Below are positions 34,570-42,881 of a DNA stretch of 64,000 nucleotides, in pieces. The position numbers were made by a program, and so were the translations under genes. A model generated the notes under the pieces. It saw only the letters and a list, made by a program, of their open reading frames with translations. It did no database searches and was not told the origin of the DNA. The DNA is from Streptomyces flaveus (GTDB taxonomy: Bacteria; Actinomycetota; Actinomycetes; Streptomycetales; Streptomycetaceae), in NCBI RefSeq assembly GCF_014647675.1, contig NZ_BMPQ01000029.1:1-64000 (forward strand), written 5' to 3'. Position 1 is the first letter of the stretch. Each line of letters opens with the position of its first letter.

Positions 34570-34871
34570 GCCTCACCGACGCCGAGTATGCCTACCTCCG
34601 CTCCCAGATCGGCGAGGTCGAGCGAAGCGACCTCAATGCCCGCCACCAGCGTCTCGGTTCCGTCAATGCCGTAGCCATTGAGATCCTTCGCGAACGCAAG
34701 GCTGCTTTGGTCTCCGACCCCCTGACCATCACGGTCCAAGGGGTCGCGACGGTGAACAACGCCGAGAACGTAAAGGCTCTAGAGCGTCAAATCACAGACC
34801 TTGAAGTAACGACGGAGGCCCGACACCCCTGCGTCGCCCCAACGCCGCTCCGCCGTCGATCGGCTCGCTAA
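34566..34871 (+). CDS. Head-tail region protein, C-terminus probably replaced
   Basis: 101 residues from GTG 34566. The N-terminal 80 are coherent (SLTDAEYAYLRSQIGEVERS; KALERQITDLEV), but the last 20 (EARHPCVAPTPLRRRSAR) look unlike phage sequence. This is the last phage gene before the sequence changes to lower-GC DNA, so the gene was probably cut at the island junction and now ends in a chance stop. Confidence 0.55.
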   Translation: MSLTDAEYAYLRSQIGEVERSDLNARHQRLGSVNAVAIEILRERKAALVSDPLTITVQGVATVNNAENVKALERQITDLEVTTEARHPCVAPTPLRRRSAR

Positions 34872-35068
34872 CACCGAGTGGCTCCCGACCTCGAGAAAAA
34901 CTTCCAATGATCCATCATGGAAACGTTTACTGTCCAGCAAAAAGCGGTGCTCAGCAAAACAGCTGACCAGCCGTTAGGATGAAGGCCAGTTCGGGGTAGG
35001 GAGCGAGCCGACGACTTCGTGCTGCGCACGAGCATTGTCAGCACACTGGCGGTCAGGGGGGATTAGGC

Positions 35069-35548
35069 ATGGGACGGCACGAGGGATCCAATGCATCGCC
35101 AATCGCCGCCATCGCCCGTGGGAACACTTTGCAAGCCCGAGAATCTTCTGCTCTCGCCCTTGCTCAACAACTGGTCTCTGTCGCAGCGGACAGCAACGAA
35201 AAATTGTCCACTCTCCTAGGCGTCGATGTTCCCCCTTCATCCGACGTGCGCCCGCACTGCCTCTCTGCACGCGCGCGCCGTGCCCTCACTACCAACGGCA
35301 TGTGGAACAGTCGAACATTGCTGGAAAGTTCGGTTTCGCAGCTTCTTGATTTGCGAAATTGTGGACCGCGGAGCGTTGAAGAAATCCTCGCCAGTCTCCT
35401 TGTAGCCCTAACCTCACCCGCCATACATGAGCACTTGCCAATCGACGATGAGGAAGTTCTATCGAACTATCGACCCATCATCGAAGAGAGCGTTCCTCTG
35501 ACGGTGCAAGGTTTTATGGCGGCGATTCGCGGGCGGAGGAATGTCTAA
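35069..35548 (+). CDS. Helix-hairpin-helix protein (RNA polymerase alpha-CTD-like), PT-restriction operon gene 1
   Basis: 159 residues. The C-terminal half, LSARARRALTTNGMWNSRTL then LLDLRNCGPRSVEEILASL, matches the tandem helix-hairpin-helix of the RNA polymerase alpha subunit C-terminal domain, a DNA-backbone-binding fold. The N-terminal 65 residues are unrecognised. ATG at 35069; the next gene starts at the following base. It is the first gene of a five-gene operon of phosphorothioation-associated proteins and could supply DNA binding to the complex. I know no named family for it. Confidence 0.65.
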   Translation: MGRHEGSNASPIAAIARGNTLQARESSALALAQQLVSVAADSNEKLSTLLGVDVPPSSDVRPHCLSARARRALTTNGMWNSRTLLESSVSQLLDLRNCGPRSVEEILASLLVALTSPAIHEHLPIDDEEVLSNYRPIIEESVPLTVQGFMAAIRGRRNV

Positions 35549-37639
35549 ATGAGCAAGCTACGCACCCTTCGCCTGGCGGGGAGGTATCGTAACAGTCTGA
35601 ATAACATCGTTAAGGACTTCTACGTCCCTTGCTTGAGAGCAGGAGTCCGGTACGACCGCGCGGTTGGTTATTTCACGAGCGGTTCTTTGGCGGTAGCCTC
35701 GGAAGGAATCGATGAGTTCGAGCGCACAGGTGGGAAGATGCGTCTCATCGCTAGCCCGAACCTTCGCTCAGACGACGTCGAAGATATCGCTCGCGGATAT
35801 GAGCTTCGGCAAGTCGTAGAACGTGCCATCGTTCGAGAAGTGGAAGCGATTTCGTTGCTTTCAGATGAAAAACTCGATCAGCTCGGACGAGTTGGACGCC
35901 TCATCGCCCACGGACAGCTTGATGTGAAGATTGCAGTCATGCGATCCCAGCGCGGTACCGGCATTTACCACGAAAAGATCGGAACTATCCGCGATAGTCG
36001 CGGTGACTTCGTAGCCTTTACGGGATCCCTGAACGAGACAGCGTCAGCGTTCTTGGATAATTTCGAATCAATCCAGGTCTTCTTTTCCTGGAAAGAAGAG
36101 GATGCTCGGCGCGCAACAGACATCCAGCAAGACTTCGACGATCTATGGGAAGGCAGGACCCCAAACCTGGAGGTTCTAGAATTTCCAACAGCAGCACGAC
36201 ATAAGTTGATTGAGATTGCCGCCCAACGCGGCTATGCAAAAGCCCCTGGTGGTAGTACGGATTCCTACGGTTGGCCCACTCTCCCCGAGAGCATTGCCCT
36301 GCGCGAGTACCAAATGAAAGCCGTGACTGCGTGGCTTGAAGCTCGCGGTCACGGTATCTTCCAGATGGCAACTGGTACCGGCAAGACAATCACCGGGCTG
36401 AGCGCTGCCGATCAGCTAGGACGTCAGCTGAGATCTGCTGGAAGCCCTTTGGTGACCATCATTGTTGTACCCCTGCTCACTCTTGCTGATCAATGGACGG
36501 AAGAGCTGCAGCGATTCGGAGTCACTCCTATCCAGTGCAGAGATGATTGGCAGAACTGGGAGCCTCCGTTGCGTGACGCCCTTGCTTCCATGGGGAACGA
36601 CAATCCAAAACACCTCGCCGCAGTGGTGACTAACCAAACTTTCACCACACCACGATTCCAGCGCCTGCTATCAAAAATCACGATCCCAATGCTTCTCGTA
36701 GCAGACGAAGTACACAATCTGGGATCTGAGAAGCTGCAGAGCCAACTTCCGGAGAATGCTGTCTTTCGGCTGGGACTGTCCGCCACGCCTGATCGACATT
36801 TGGATCCAGAGGGAACCCAGAAGCTGGTTGATTATTTCGGCGACATCCTCATCGAACTCGGAATTGAAGACGCAATTCGCCTCGACGCTCTGACACCATA
36901 CCGGTATTACCCTGTACTCGTTCCTCTCAGCGATGAAGAATCTGAGCTGTACAACCAGCTAACTAAGCAGATCGGTCGACTGTATGTCCGAGCCGCCAGC
37001 GACGCAGCTTCCGAAGAGCGGCTGGGGCATCTACTTCGCAAGCGTGCAAACGTGCTAGGGCATGCAGAAGGAAAGATCCCGGCGCTACGAGACGCATTGA
37101 CACAACGCAGAGATGAACCCTTTCAGCTTATCTATTGCGCCCCAGGGGAACGTCCAACCCAGAGGGGTGGTTCCGGGATCCGACAACTGGACGAAGCCAT
37201 GGCGCTATCCGGCGGAGAACTTGGCATCCCAACGCACCCGTACACCGCCAAGGAAAGCCCCAGCGTCCGTCGCGAAGTTCTCGCAGATTTCGGATCAGGG
37301 AAGGCGATTCGAATGCTGGCATCAATGCGCTGCTTGGATGAAGGGGTCGATATCCCTGATGCCCGAATCGCCTACATGCTTGCGAGTGGCGCCAACCCCC
37401 GCCAATTCATCCAGCGCAGAGGCAGGGTATTGCGCAGGGCTCCTGGAAAGAAGCGTGCCGACATCATTGATTTCGTTGCTGTTCCACCAGGATCGGAAGA
37501 TCTGTTCGACACCGAGAGAAACCTATTTCGCCGCGAACTTGAAAGATGTGTTGAATTTGCCCGATATGCAGAGAATCAAGGGTATGCCCTGTCCTGCCTT
37601 CGGGAGCTCCGCGAGCACTACGACCTGATGGATCTTTAG
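35549..37639 (+). CDS. PLD-nuclease / DEAD-helicase fusion; Dnd-associated restriction enzyme
   Basis: 696 residues. An N-terminal phospholipase-D-like nuclease domain has H141-x-K143 (IYHEKIG) and downstream GSLNETASAF with the conserved Asn/Glu. A superfamily 2 helicase follows: Walker A ATGTGKT at 274-280, DEVH at 386-389, SAT at 411-413 and the arginine-finger motif QRRGRVLRR near 625. This architecture is that of the DNA phosphorothioation system restriction enzyme family. It probably translocates on, and cuts, DNA lacking phosphorothioates. The operon converges on dndE and has visibly lower GC than the flanking genes. Confidence 0.85.
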   Translation: MSKLRTLRLAGRYRNSLNNIVKDFYVPCLRAGVRYDRAVGYFTSGSLAVASEGIDEFERTGGKMRLIASPNLRSDDVEDIARGYELRQVVERAIVREVEAISLLSDEKLDQLGRVGRLIAHGQLDVKIAVMRSQRGTGIYHEKIGTIRDSRGDFVAFTGSLNETASAFLDNFESIQVFFSWKEEDARRATDIQQDFDDLWEGRTPNLEVLEFPTAARHKLIEIAAQRGYAKAPGGSTDSYGWPTLPESIALREYQMKAVTAWLEARGHGIFQMATGTGKTITGLSAADQLGRQLRSAGSPLVTIIVVPLLTLADQWTEELQRFGVTPIQCRDDWQNWEPPLRDALASMGNDNPKHLAAVVTNQTFTTPRFQRLLSKITIPMLLVADEVHNLGSEKLQSQLPENAVFRLGLSATPDRHLDPEGTQKLVDYFGDILIELGIEDAIRLDALTPYRYYPVLVPLSDEESELYNQLTKQIGRLYVRAASDAASEERLGHLLRKRANVLGHAEGKIPALRDALTQRRDEPFQLIYCAPGERPTQRGGSGIRQLDEAMALSGGELGIPTHPYTAKESPSVRREVLADFGSGKAIRMLASMRCLDEGVDIPDARIAYMLASGANPRQFIQRRGRVLRRAPGKKRADIIDFVAVPPGSEDLFDTERNLFRRELERCVEFARYAENQGYALSCLRELREHYDLMDL

Positions 37640-37651
37640 GAGGAGATATTC

Positions 37652-37816
37652 GTGGAAGAAGACAAAGAAATCGAAAAGATCTGGGAGAACCTGAGCGATG
37701 AAGCACAGGAGCTCTTGGCTGACGTTCTCAGGGTGGAACGTGAGAACCTCCACTACAACAAGCCAGAAGGCATCGTCGAGAAGATTGTCGCAAAGATTGA
37801 AGGGATCGTTAAGTGA
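37652..37816 (+). CDS. 54-aa acidic protein, PT-restriction operon gene 3
   Basis: GTG at 37652 with AGGAGGAG 7-14 bases upstream. It encodes EEDKEIEKIWENLSDEAQEL and ends GIVEKIVAKIEGIVK, a charged helical protein. Its stop overlaps the next gene's GTG (GTGA at 37813-37816), so it is translationally coupled to the SMC-like ATPase and is very likely expressed. Family not recognised; it may bridge the helicase and the ATPase. Confidence 0.65.
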   Translation: MEEDKEIEKIWENLSDEAQELLADVLRVERENLHYNKPEGIVEKIVAKIEGIVK

Positions 37817-39876
37817 AGATCACCGAGATTGAGCTGCAGGACTTCCGCAACTATAGAGGGAGGCAAAAGGCAGTTTTCACAACTTTTGCCGAAAAGAACG
37901 TCACCCTCATCTACGGAACGAATGGCGGAGGCAAGACAACGCTGCTCAATGCCTTCACCTGGGCTCTTTATGGGAAGCTGAGTCCTGATCTCGAAGATCC
38001 AGAAACACTGATCAATCTGGAAGCCTGGTCGGCAGCAAGTGCCGGCGAAAGGCTCTCGGTCTCCGTCACTGTGGTTTTCGAACACGACGGAAAGCACTAT
38101 CGCGTCACAAGGGAGCAAACCGCTGTCAAAAGGGGGCTGGACCAAGAACTCGGTAAGGTTGAGTTCAACGTCCGTGTAACAGGTCAAGACGGCGTCTCCC
38201 ACAAGATCCCGAACCCTTCGGGTGCAATCGAGAAAATCCTCCCCAGCCGACTCAGCGGGTTCTTCTTCATCAACGGCGAGCGAATCGAGAATCTCGCCAA
38301 GCCTGAAGCTTATTCAGAGATTCAGTCCGCAATCAAGACCGTAGTGGGAATCGAACCCCTCGAGAGAGCTCTGAAGCACCTTCCCAAGGCCCGAAACCAA
38401 ATCCGGCACAAGCTGAAGTCGGAAGAGGATGGCGAAATTGCGATCGATAGGGTAAACGAGGAAATCGATGACCTTGAAAATCGGCAGGAGGAGGCGAATG
38501 ATGAACTCGATCTACTGAAATCCGAGATCCCACACTTCAAAACCGAATTGGAGGTCGTGAATGAACGTCTTCGCTCACTGGAAGGGATCGCAGAGCTCCA
38601 GAAGGAGCGAGCCCGCTTTGAAAGCCTACGAGATGATGCTGAAGACCTCCTAAAGGGGCTACTGGAATCCCGAAATCAGCTCGTTCGTCAACGAGGTTAC
38701 ATGGTCTTCCTGTCCGACCTTCCGGAGCAGATCTCCGCAGTGTGTAAGTCACTCCATGAGCAGGGGCAACTACCGGCTCCGCTGAAGCGAACGTTTGTAG
38801 AGGATCTACTACGCGAAGCGGAATGCATCTGTGGCACTCATCTCGAAGAAGGAAGTCCGCAGCGGCAGAGAATTAAGAATTGGCTGGAGCGCGCAGGGCT
38901 CGCCGAAGAACGCTCATGGATGATGCTGGAGGGAGCGATGGGCGGGCTATCGGACCAGCGGAAGTCCGCAATACAGGAGCTTGAAAATCTGGACGAACAG
39001 ATTGCAATGAGCAGGAAGACGCTGCAGGAACACCGGGCTCAAGTGGACGAGATCTCTTCAAAGATCAAAAAGGCTCCCGGTGAGGACCCTGCAAAGCTCG
39101 AAGCTACCCGAGATAGGCTGCTCTCTGAAATCGATACGAAGACCAAGCGACTTGGGGTAGTGCAGGAGCGTATCGCTGAACTGGACTCGCTCTTGAAACA
39201 GAAGTCTTCGCTGGTCGAGAGACTTGAGGTCAAGAATGCTGCCAACAAACGGGTGCAGCAGCGAATTGCCGTGCTCCGAGAGGCTGAAGAAGCCCTCACA
39301 AAGACTCGTGACCTCATCTCAGAACGAACCCGTAGGAGCCTCGACAGCCGGATCCGGAAGGTTTTCGAGAAATCCGCCGTCAAGGACTACGTGCCTGAGC
39401 TCACTTCAGAGTTCGAACTCCAGCTATGGACTGGCGCTGGGGATGAGAGACGGCGTGCCCCTAAGTCAACGGGCGAGAACATGTTGCTGTCTCTCTCTTT
39501 TGTGGCAGCTTTGGCCGAGGAGTGCCGTAGCGTAGCGCAAAAGGACACTCATGCAATGAGCGATATGAGTGACTTTCCGGTAGTGCTGGACGCTGCATTC
39601 GGCAACATGGATACCGACTACCGTCGTAGGGTTGCTGACTTCCTGCCGAAGATGGCTTCGCAGGTCGTCGTTCTGACGAGCAAGGCACAGGCTGAAGGGG
39701 CTGCTGAGGAGACTTTGGCTCCGGCGATTGGCCGCCAGTATGTGATCACAACTCACACTCGGAAGGCGAAGGTCGAGGACGTGACAGAAACGATCAACGT
39801 GAATGGAACTGACCGCTCTTATCAGGTCGTGAACTCCTCATTTGATGGTGCCATTCTCACGGAGGTAGAGGGATGA
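37813..39876 (+). CDS. SMC/Rad50-like ATPase, PT-restriction operon gene 4
   Basis: 687 residues. N-terminal Walker A LIYGTNGGGKTTLLNA at about 32-47, a central coiled coil interrupted by a zinc-hook-like CICG, signature STGENMLLSLSF near 555, and Walker B FPVVLDAAFGNMD near 590. This domain order equals DndD, encoded by the opposite operon, and both have the short hook of DndD-like proteins rather than a full SMC arm. Probably the ATP-driven DNA clamp of the restriction arm. GTG start overlapping the small gene; the next ATG overlaps its stop. Confidence 0.8.
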   Translation: MKITEIELQDFRNYRGRQKAVFTTFAEKNVTLIYGTNGGGKTTLLNAFTWALYGKLSPDLEDPETLINLEAWSAASAGERLSVSVTVVFEHDGKHYRVTREQTAVKRGLDQELGKVEFNVRVTGQDGVSHKIPNPSGAIEKILPSRLSGFFFINGERIENLAKPEAYSEIQSAIKTVVGIEPLERALKHLPKARNQIRHKLKSEEDGEIAIDRVNEEIDDLENRQEEANDELDLLKSEIPHFKTELEVVNERLRSLEGIAELQKERARFESLRDDAEDLLKGLLESRNQLVRQRGYMVFLSDLPEQISAVCKSLHEQGQLPAPLKRTFVEDLLREAECICGTHLEEGSPQRQRIKNWLERAGLAEERSWMMLEGAMGGLSDQRKSAIQELENLDEQIAMSRKTLQEHRAQVDEISSKIKKAPGEDPAKLEATRDRLLSEIDTKTKRLGVVQERIAELDSLLKQKSSLVERLEVKNAANKRVQQRIAVLREAEEALTKTRDLISERTRRSLDSRIRKVFEKSAVKDYVPELTSEFELQLWTGAGDERRRAPKSTGENMLLSLSFVAALAEECRSVAQKDTHAMSDMSDFPVVLDAAFGNMDTDYRRRVADFLPKMASQVVVLTSKAQAEGAAEETLAPAIGRQYVITTHTRKAKVEDVTETINVNGTDRSYQVVNSSFDGAILTEVEG

Positions 39877-40376
39877 CAACCGAGATTGCCCCGCCAGGCG
39901 AGCTGCGTGTACGCAGGCCGAAGGACAAGGAATTGCTCATCCAGCAGCTCTTGGTGGAGAACGATGGGATCTTCTCATCGATGGCCGAAGTTCTCCTCTT
40001 TGCCGCTGCATTGGGGTGGTCGCGAGGCAACGACGGTAAAGTTCCTCTCGACAAGTACGGTGAGCCCATCAGGTTCGATGTCTTCAAGAAGATGCCGACA
40101 GCGGACGCGTTTATCGAGGCTCTGGCAGTGATGGTCTCACCGGGCGATACTGAGATCCTCAGCGATAGTAGGGCACTCGATCGGATCCGGATCTTCGAGG
40201 AGTACGCAAACGGCGGACTCGCAATCTTGCAGGGAGAACTCAACACCAGTCGTTCACCTGTCGCTGAAATCCTGATCGACTTGGTGAGGGATGCCTGCGT
40301 CGCTGATCGCGACAGGACGAGCAAGGTACCGAGCGACATTCGGAAGATGATCCGGCCTCGCCCTGACTGGTCCTGA
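39873..40376 (+). CDS. Dnd system-associated protein 4-like
   Basis: 167 residues. RPKDKELLIQQLLVENDGIF, SSMAEVLLFAAALGW and EEYANGGLAILQGEL match the Dnd system-associated protein 4 family, found only beside dnd genes. No catalytic motif is visible. The ATG at 39873 overlaps the ATPase stop by four bases. It is the last gene of the five-gene operon and ends 110 bases from the converging dndE. Its role in phosphorothioate-dependent restriction is not known. Confidence 0.75.
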   Translation: MTTEIAPPGELRVRRPKDKELLIQQLLVENDGIFSSMAEVLLFAAALGWSRGNDGKVPLDKYGEPIRFDVFKKMPTADAFIEALAVMVSPGDTEILSDSRALDRIRIFEEYANGGLAILQGELNTSRSPVAEILIDLVRDACVADRDRTSKVPSDIRKMIRPRPDWS

Positions 40377-40486
40377 GCTCTGGTAAGCAGCGCCTCCAGC
40401 ACTGCGCAAGCTTGCAGTCCACAAGTGGGGTGTGAGGTGACTACCGTGGATCTGGCGGTCCCCCACACCCCCTATGTGCATACAAT

Positions 40487-40864
40487 TCAAGCTGTGACCG
40501 CAGCCACCATGCCCTCGACGGTCGCCAACTCTCTTTGCCCACCGAGGTAACCGATGCCACGGTGTAGATGCACCGTCAGCACCTTGGCGACGTTTTCGTC
40601 CGTCGGCTCTTCCCCGTCAGCGACGCATCGCTGCTTGAGGAGCGCCAGGTAGATGTCCTGGTACTGGCCGGCGAAGGTCTTCCAAGACATCTCAACATTG
40701 GAGTCCGTGACGATGTCCTTCACGAGGGGCGTCGATGGATCCTTGAGGGATAGCGCGAGGGCCCAGCGGCATAGGACATTCCACTGCGTGATGCCTGTGG
40801 TGCGCTTCAACCGGCTCAAGCGGTCCTTGGCCGGCTGCGAGAGGCGGACACTATCAAGCGACAT
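40487..40864 (-). CDS. dndE: DNA sulfur modification protein DndE
   Basis: 125 residues. SLDSVRLSQPAKDRLSRLKR, TGITQWNVLCRWALALSL and the C-terminal HLHRGIGYLGGQ are the DndE family. DndE is a small tetrameric protein that binds nicked DNA and is needed for phosphorothioation with DndCD. The ATG at 40864 (AGGAG 7 bases upstream) overlaps the dndD stop by 11 bases. Longer frames to 40921 lack a ribosome site. Last gene of dndBCDE. Confidence 0.88.
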   Translation of the reverse strand: MSLDSVRLSQPAKDRLSRLKRTTGITQWNVLCRWALALSLKDPSTPLVKDIVTDSNVEMSWKTFAGQYQDIYLALLKQRCVADGEEPTDENVAKVLTVHLHRGIGYLGGQRELATVEGMVAAVTA

Positions 40865-42881
40865 TCGGGGCTCCTGCATTCCACCAGTAGTCCTCAACGA
40901 CGCTAGTGGTGAAGTTCGCATCGTCGTGCACCAGCGTGTAAGTGCGGGCCACGGACTTTTTCAGGCGGCCCAGGAGGTACTCGTCGATCTCCTCGTCGGT
41001 GGACAGGAGGAGGACCTGATCGCTGGCGTGCGGGAAGTAGCGCTCCACGAGATGTTCGCGGTGGCGGCTGTCCAAGCGACCGAGCGGAGTGTCGATGACG
41101 CTGGGCAAGCGGTTGCCCGCGACTTTCATCAACCCCCAGAGGAGGGAGACCGCCAGGAGTTGGCGCTCGCCGGCGCTGAGACGACCCGGGTCGATTGGTT
41201 CGCCCTCAGAGGAGGTCAAGGTCAGCGCGAAGTTGTCGGTGTCGATGCGGAGGTCCTGGACCAGGCCCTGCTTTCGCATGAGCTCCTTGAAGCTTTGGAG
41301 CATGGCGACTTCGAGTCGGCTGATGTGCCGCTGCAGTAGTGCTTCGCCGAAGCGCTCAAGCGTACGGCGGGCCTTTTCCGAGTATTTGATGATCCGCTCG
41401 ACTTCTTCAGCTTTGACCTTCGTCCGTACGAAGTCGTTGTGGGCCCGCTCGAGGGCGGCTGACACATACTCGCTGCGCCGCTCCAGCTCTCTTACTCGCT
41501 CGGCGTCGCGGGAGACCGCAGCTTGGACACTGGCGAATACCTGGAGCTGTTCCTCACGCGCGATCTGAATGGCCTCCACCTTGCTTTGCTCCGGGACACC
41601 AGCCAGCTGACGGTCCAGCTGATCAAGCTCCTCGGCAGCGGCTGTGGCAAGTGTCAGGAGTTCAGCAGCCCGATTCTTGTCCCGTACGAGAGCTTCATCC
41701 AGCACCGCGAGCTGGGCCAGAGCATCGTGGGGAAGTCCGAAGTCGACCTCCAGGGTGGTGTACTTGGAACGCTTAGCCCGGTCTTCCTCCAGTTTCTTTA
41801 TGACCGTGTCTCGTGCGTCCTCCGGGAGAAAGTCGAGTAGCCACTGGTCGCGCTCTTCCAAGACGTTGAGGACCTGATCGGCTTCGGCGGCCGATTGCTC
41901 GCGTTTGGCCTGCTTGCGAACGTCTTTCAGCTGCGGCTTCAACATCAGCAAGGGGAGCGGGCCAGCCGCGATCTGAGTCAAGGACGAGCGGAGCTCAGCG
42001 AGGCGCTCGGCTGCTCGCTTGCGTTCCTGCTCGATCTCAATGCGACGCTCGAAGAGACCGCCGCCTTCTTTCTCGAACTTGCGCTCAAGAGACCTGAGCG
42101 TGCGTTGCACTTCGCGCAGTTCGGTCTCGCGCTGATCCAGCTGCTGGCCGGCGGTCTCCAACTCCTCTTTGACGAAGTCGCGCTCCTTCTCCTGCGCGCG
42201 GATGTTGTCCATCAGGTGCTGTTCCTCGTCGGACAGCTTCTGGCGCCGTTGGAGTGCAAGCAGGTCGGTACGGAGCTGCTGCACGGTGCTCACACCAAGC
42301 AAAGAGTGCACCGCGGATTCGATGACTGAGGCAGCCCGGTCGGGATCGGCGAGGGATTCGATCTTCTCGCCGTCGAAGAAAGACAGCGAGGCGACCTCCA
42401 ACGGGAGCAGGTCCTCCACGTAGTCTGCCCAGCCCTCGCTGAGTAGCTTGCTGAACCTGGTGTTCGGTTGAGTACGGCGGCCTGGCTTGGTTTTGTCGCC
42501 GTACTCCTCGTCGACAAAGACGTTGAGGAACTCCTTCAGCGTCTTGCCACTGGTATGCCAACTCCGAACGATCTTGTAGTAGTGCTCCGTGGCATCCACG
42601 GTGACAGTGAACTCCAGGGCCACCGAGGCGCCGCGGCTGGCGTCCTGCTGCCGATTGATGCTCTCGCGCAGGTAGGTCTCGTACGACTTGGTACCCCGGC
42701 CACTGCATCTGGCACGCGGACCATAGAGGGCCAGCTGGATAGCATCGAGCAGGGTCGTCTTTCCGGAGCCATTGAGACCGCCGATCAGGATGATCGGCTT
42801 GTTCTTCTTCACTGTGAGGTCCAGCGACTGCTTACCCCGGTAGGCCCCGAACTCTTCGAGGGTGATCTTACGCAGGAGCAT
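40854..42881 (-). CDS. dndD: DNA sulfur modification protein DndD (SMC-like ATPase)
   Basis: 675 residues. N-terminal KITLEEFGAYRGKQSLDL, Walker A LIGGLNGSGKTTLLDA at about 33-48, long coiled coils, signature RLSAGERQLLAVSLLWGL, Walker B PSVIDTPLGRLDSRHRE. DndD supplies ATPase-driven DNA structural change for sulfur insertion. It starts at ATG 42881, overlapping dndC by 14 bases, and is translationally coupled to dndC and dndE. It is the counterpart of the SMC-like ATPase encoded at 37813-39876. Confidence 0.92.
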   Translation of the reverse strand: MLLRKITLEEFGAYRGKQSLDLTVKKNKPIILIGGLNGSGKTTLLDAIQLALYGPRARCSGRGTKSYETYLRESINRQQDASRGASVALEFTVTVDATEHYYKIVRSWHTSGKTLKEFLNVFVDEEYGDKTKPGRRTQPNTRFSKLLSEGWADYVEDLLPLEVASLSFFDGEKIESLADPDRAASVIESAVHSLLGVSTVQQLRTDLLALQRRQKLSDEEQHLMDNIRAQEKERDFVKEELETAGQQLDQRETELREVQRTLRSLERKFEKEGGGLFERRIEIEQERKRAAERLAELRSSLTQIAAGPLPLLMLKPQLKDVRKQAKREQSAAEADQVLNVLEERDQWLLDFLPEDARDTVIKKLEEDRAKRSKYTTLEVDFGLPHDALAQLAVLDEALVRDKNRAAELLTLATAAAEELDQLDRQLAGVPEQSKVEAIQIAREEQLQVFASVQAAVSRDAERVRELERRSEYVSAALERAHNDFVRTKVKAEEVERIIKYSEKARRTLERFGEALLQRHISRLEVAMLQSFKELMRKQGLVQDLRIDTDNFALTLTSSEGEPIDPGRLSAGERQLLAVSLLWGLMKVAGNRLPSVIDTPLGRLDSRHREHLVERYFPHASDQVLLLSTDEEIDEYLLGRLKKSVARTYTLVHDDANFTTSVVEDYWWNAGAPNVA

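Noticed and set aside
40427..40471. Hairpin between the convergent Dnd-associated gene and dndE as a terminator
   Set aside because: GGGGTGTG and CACACCCC pair over only 8 bases with a 29-base loop; too weak to call.
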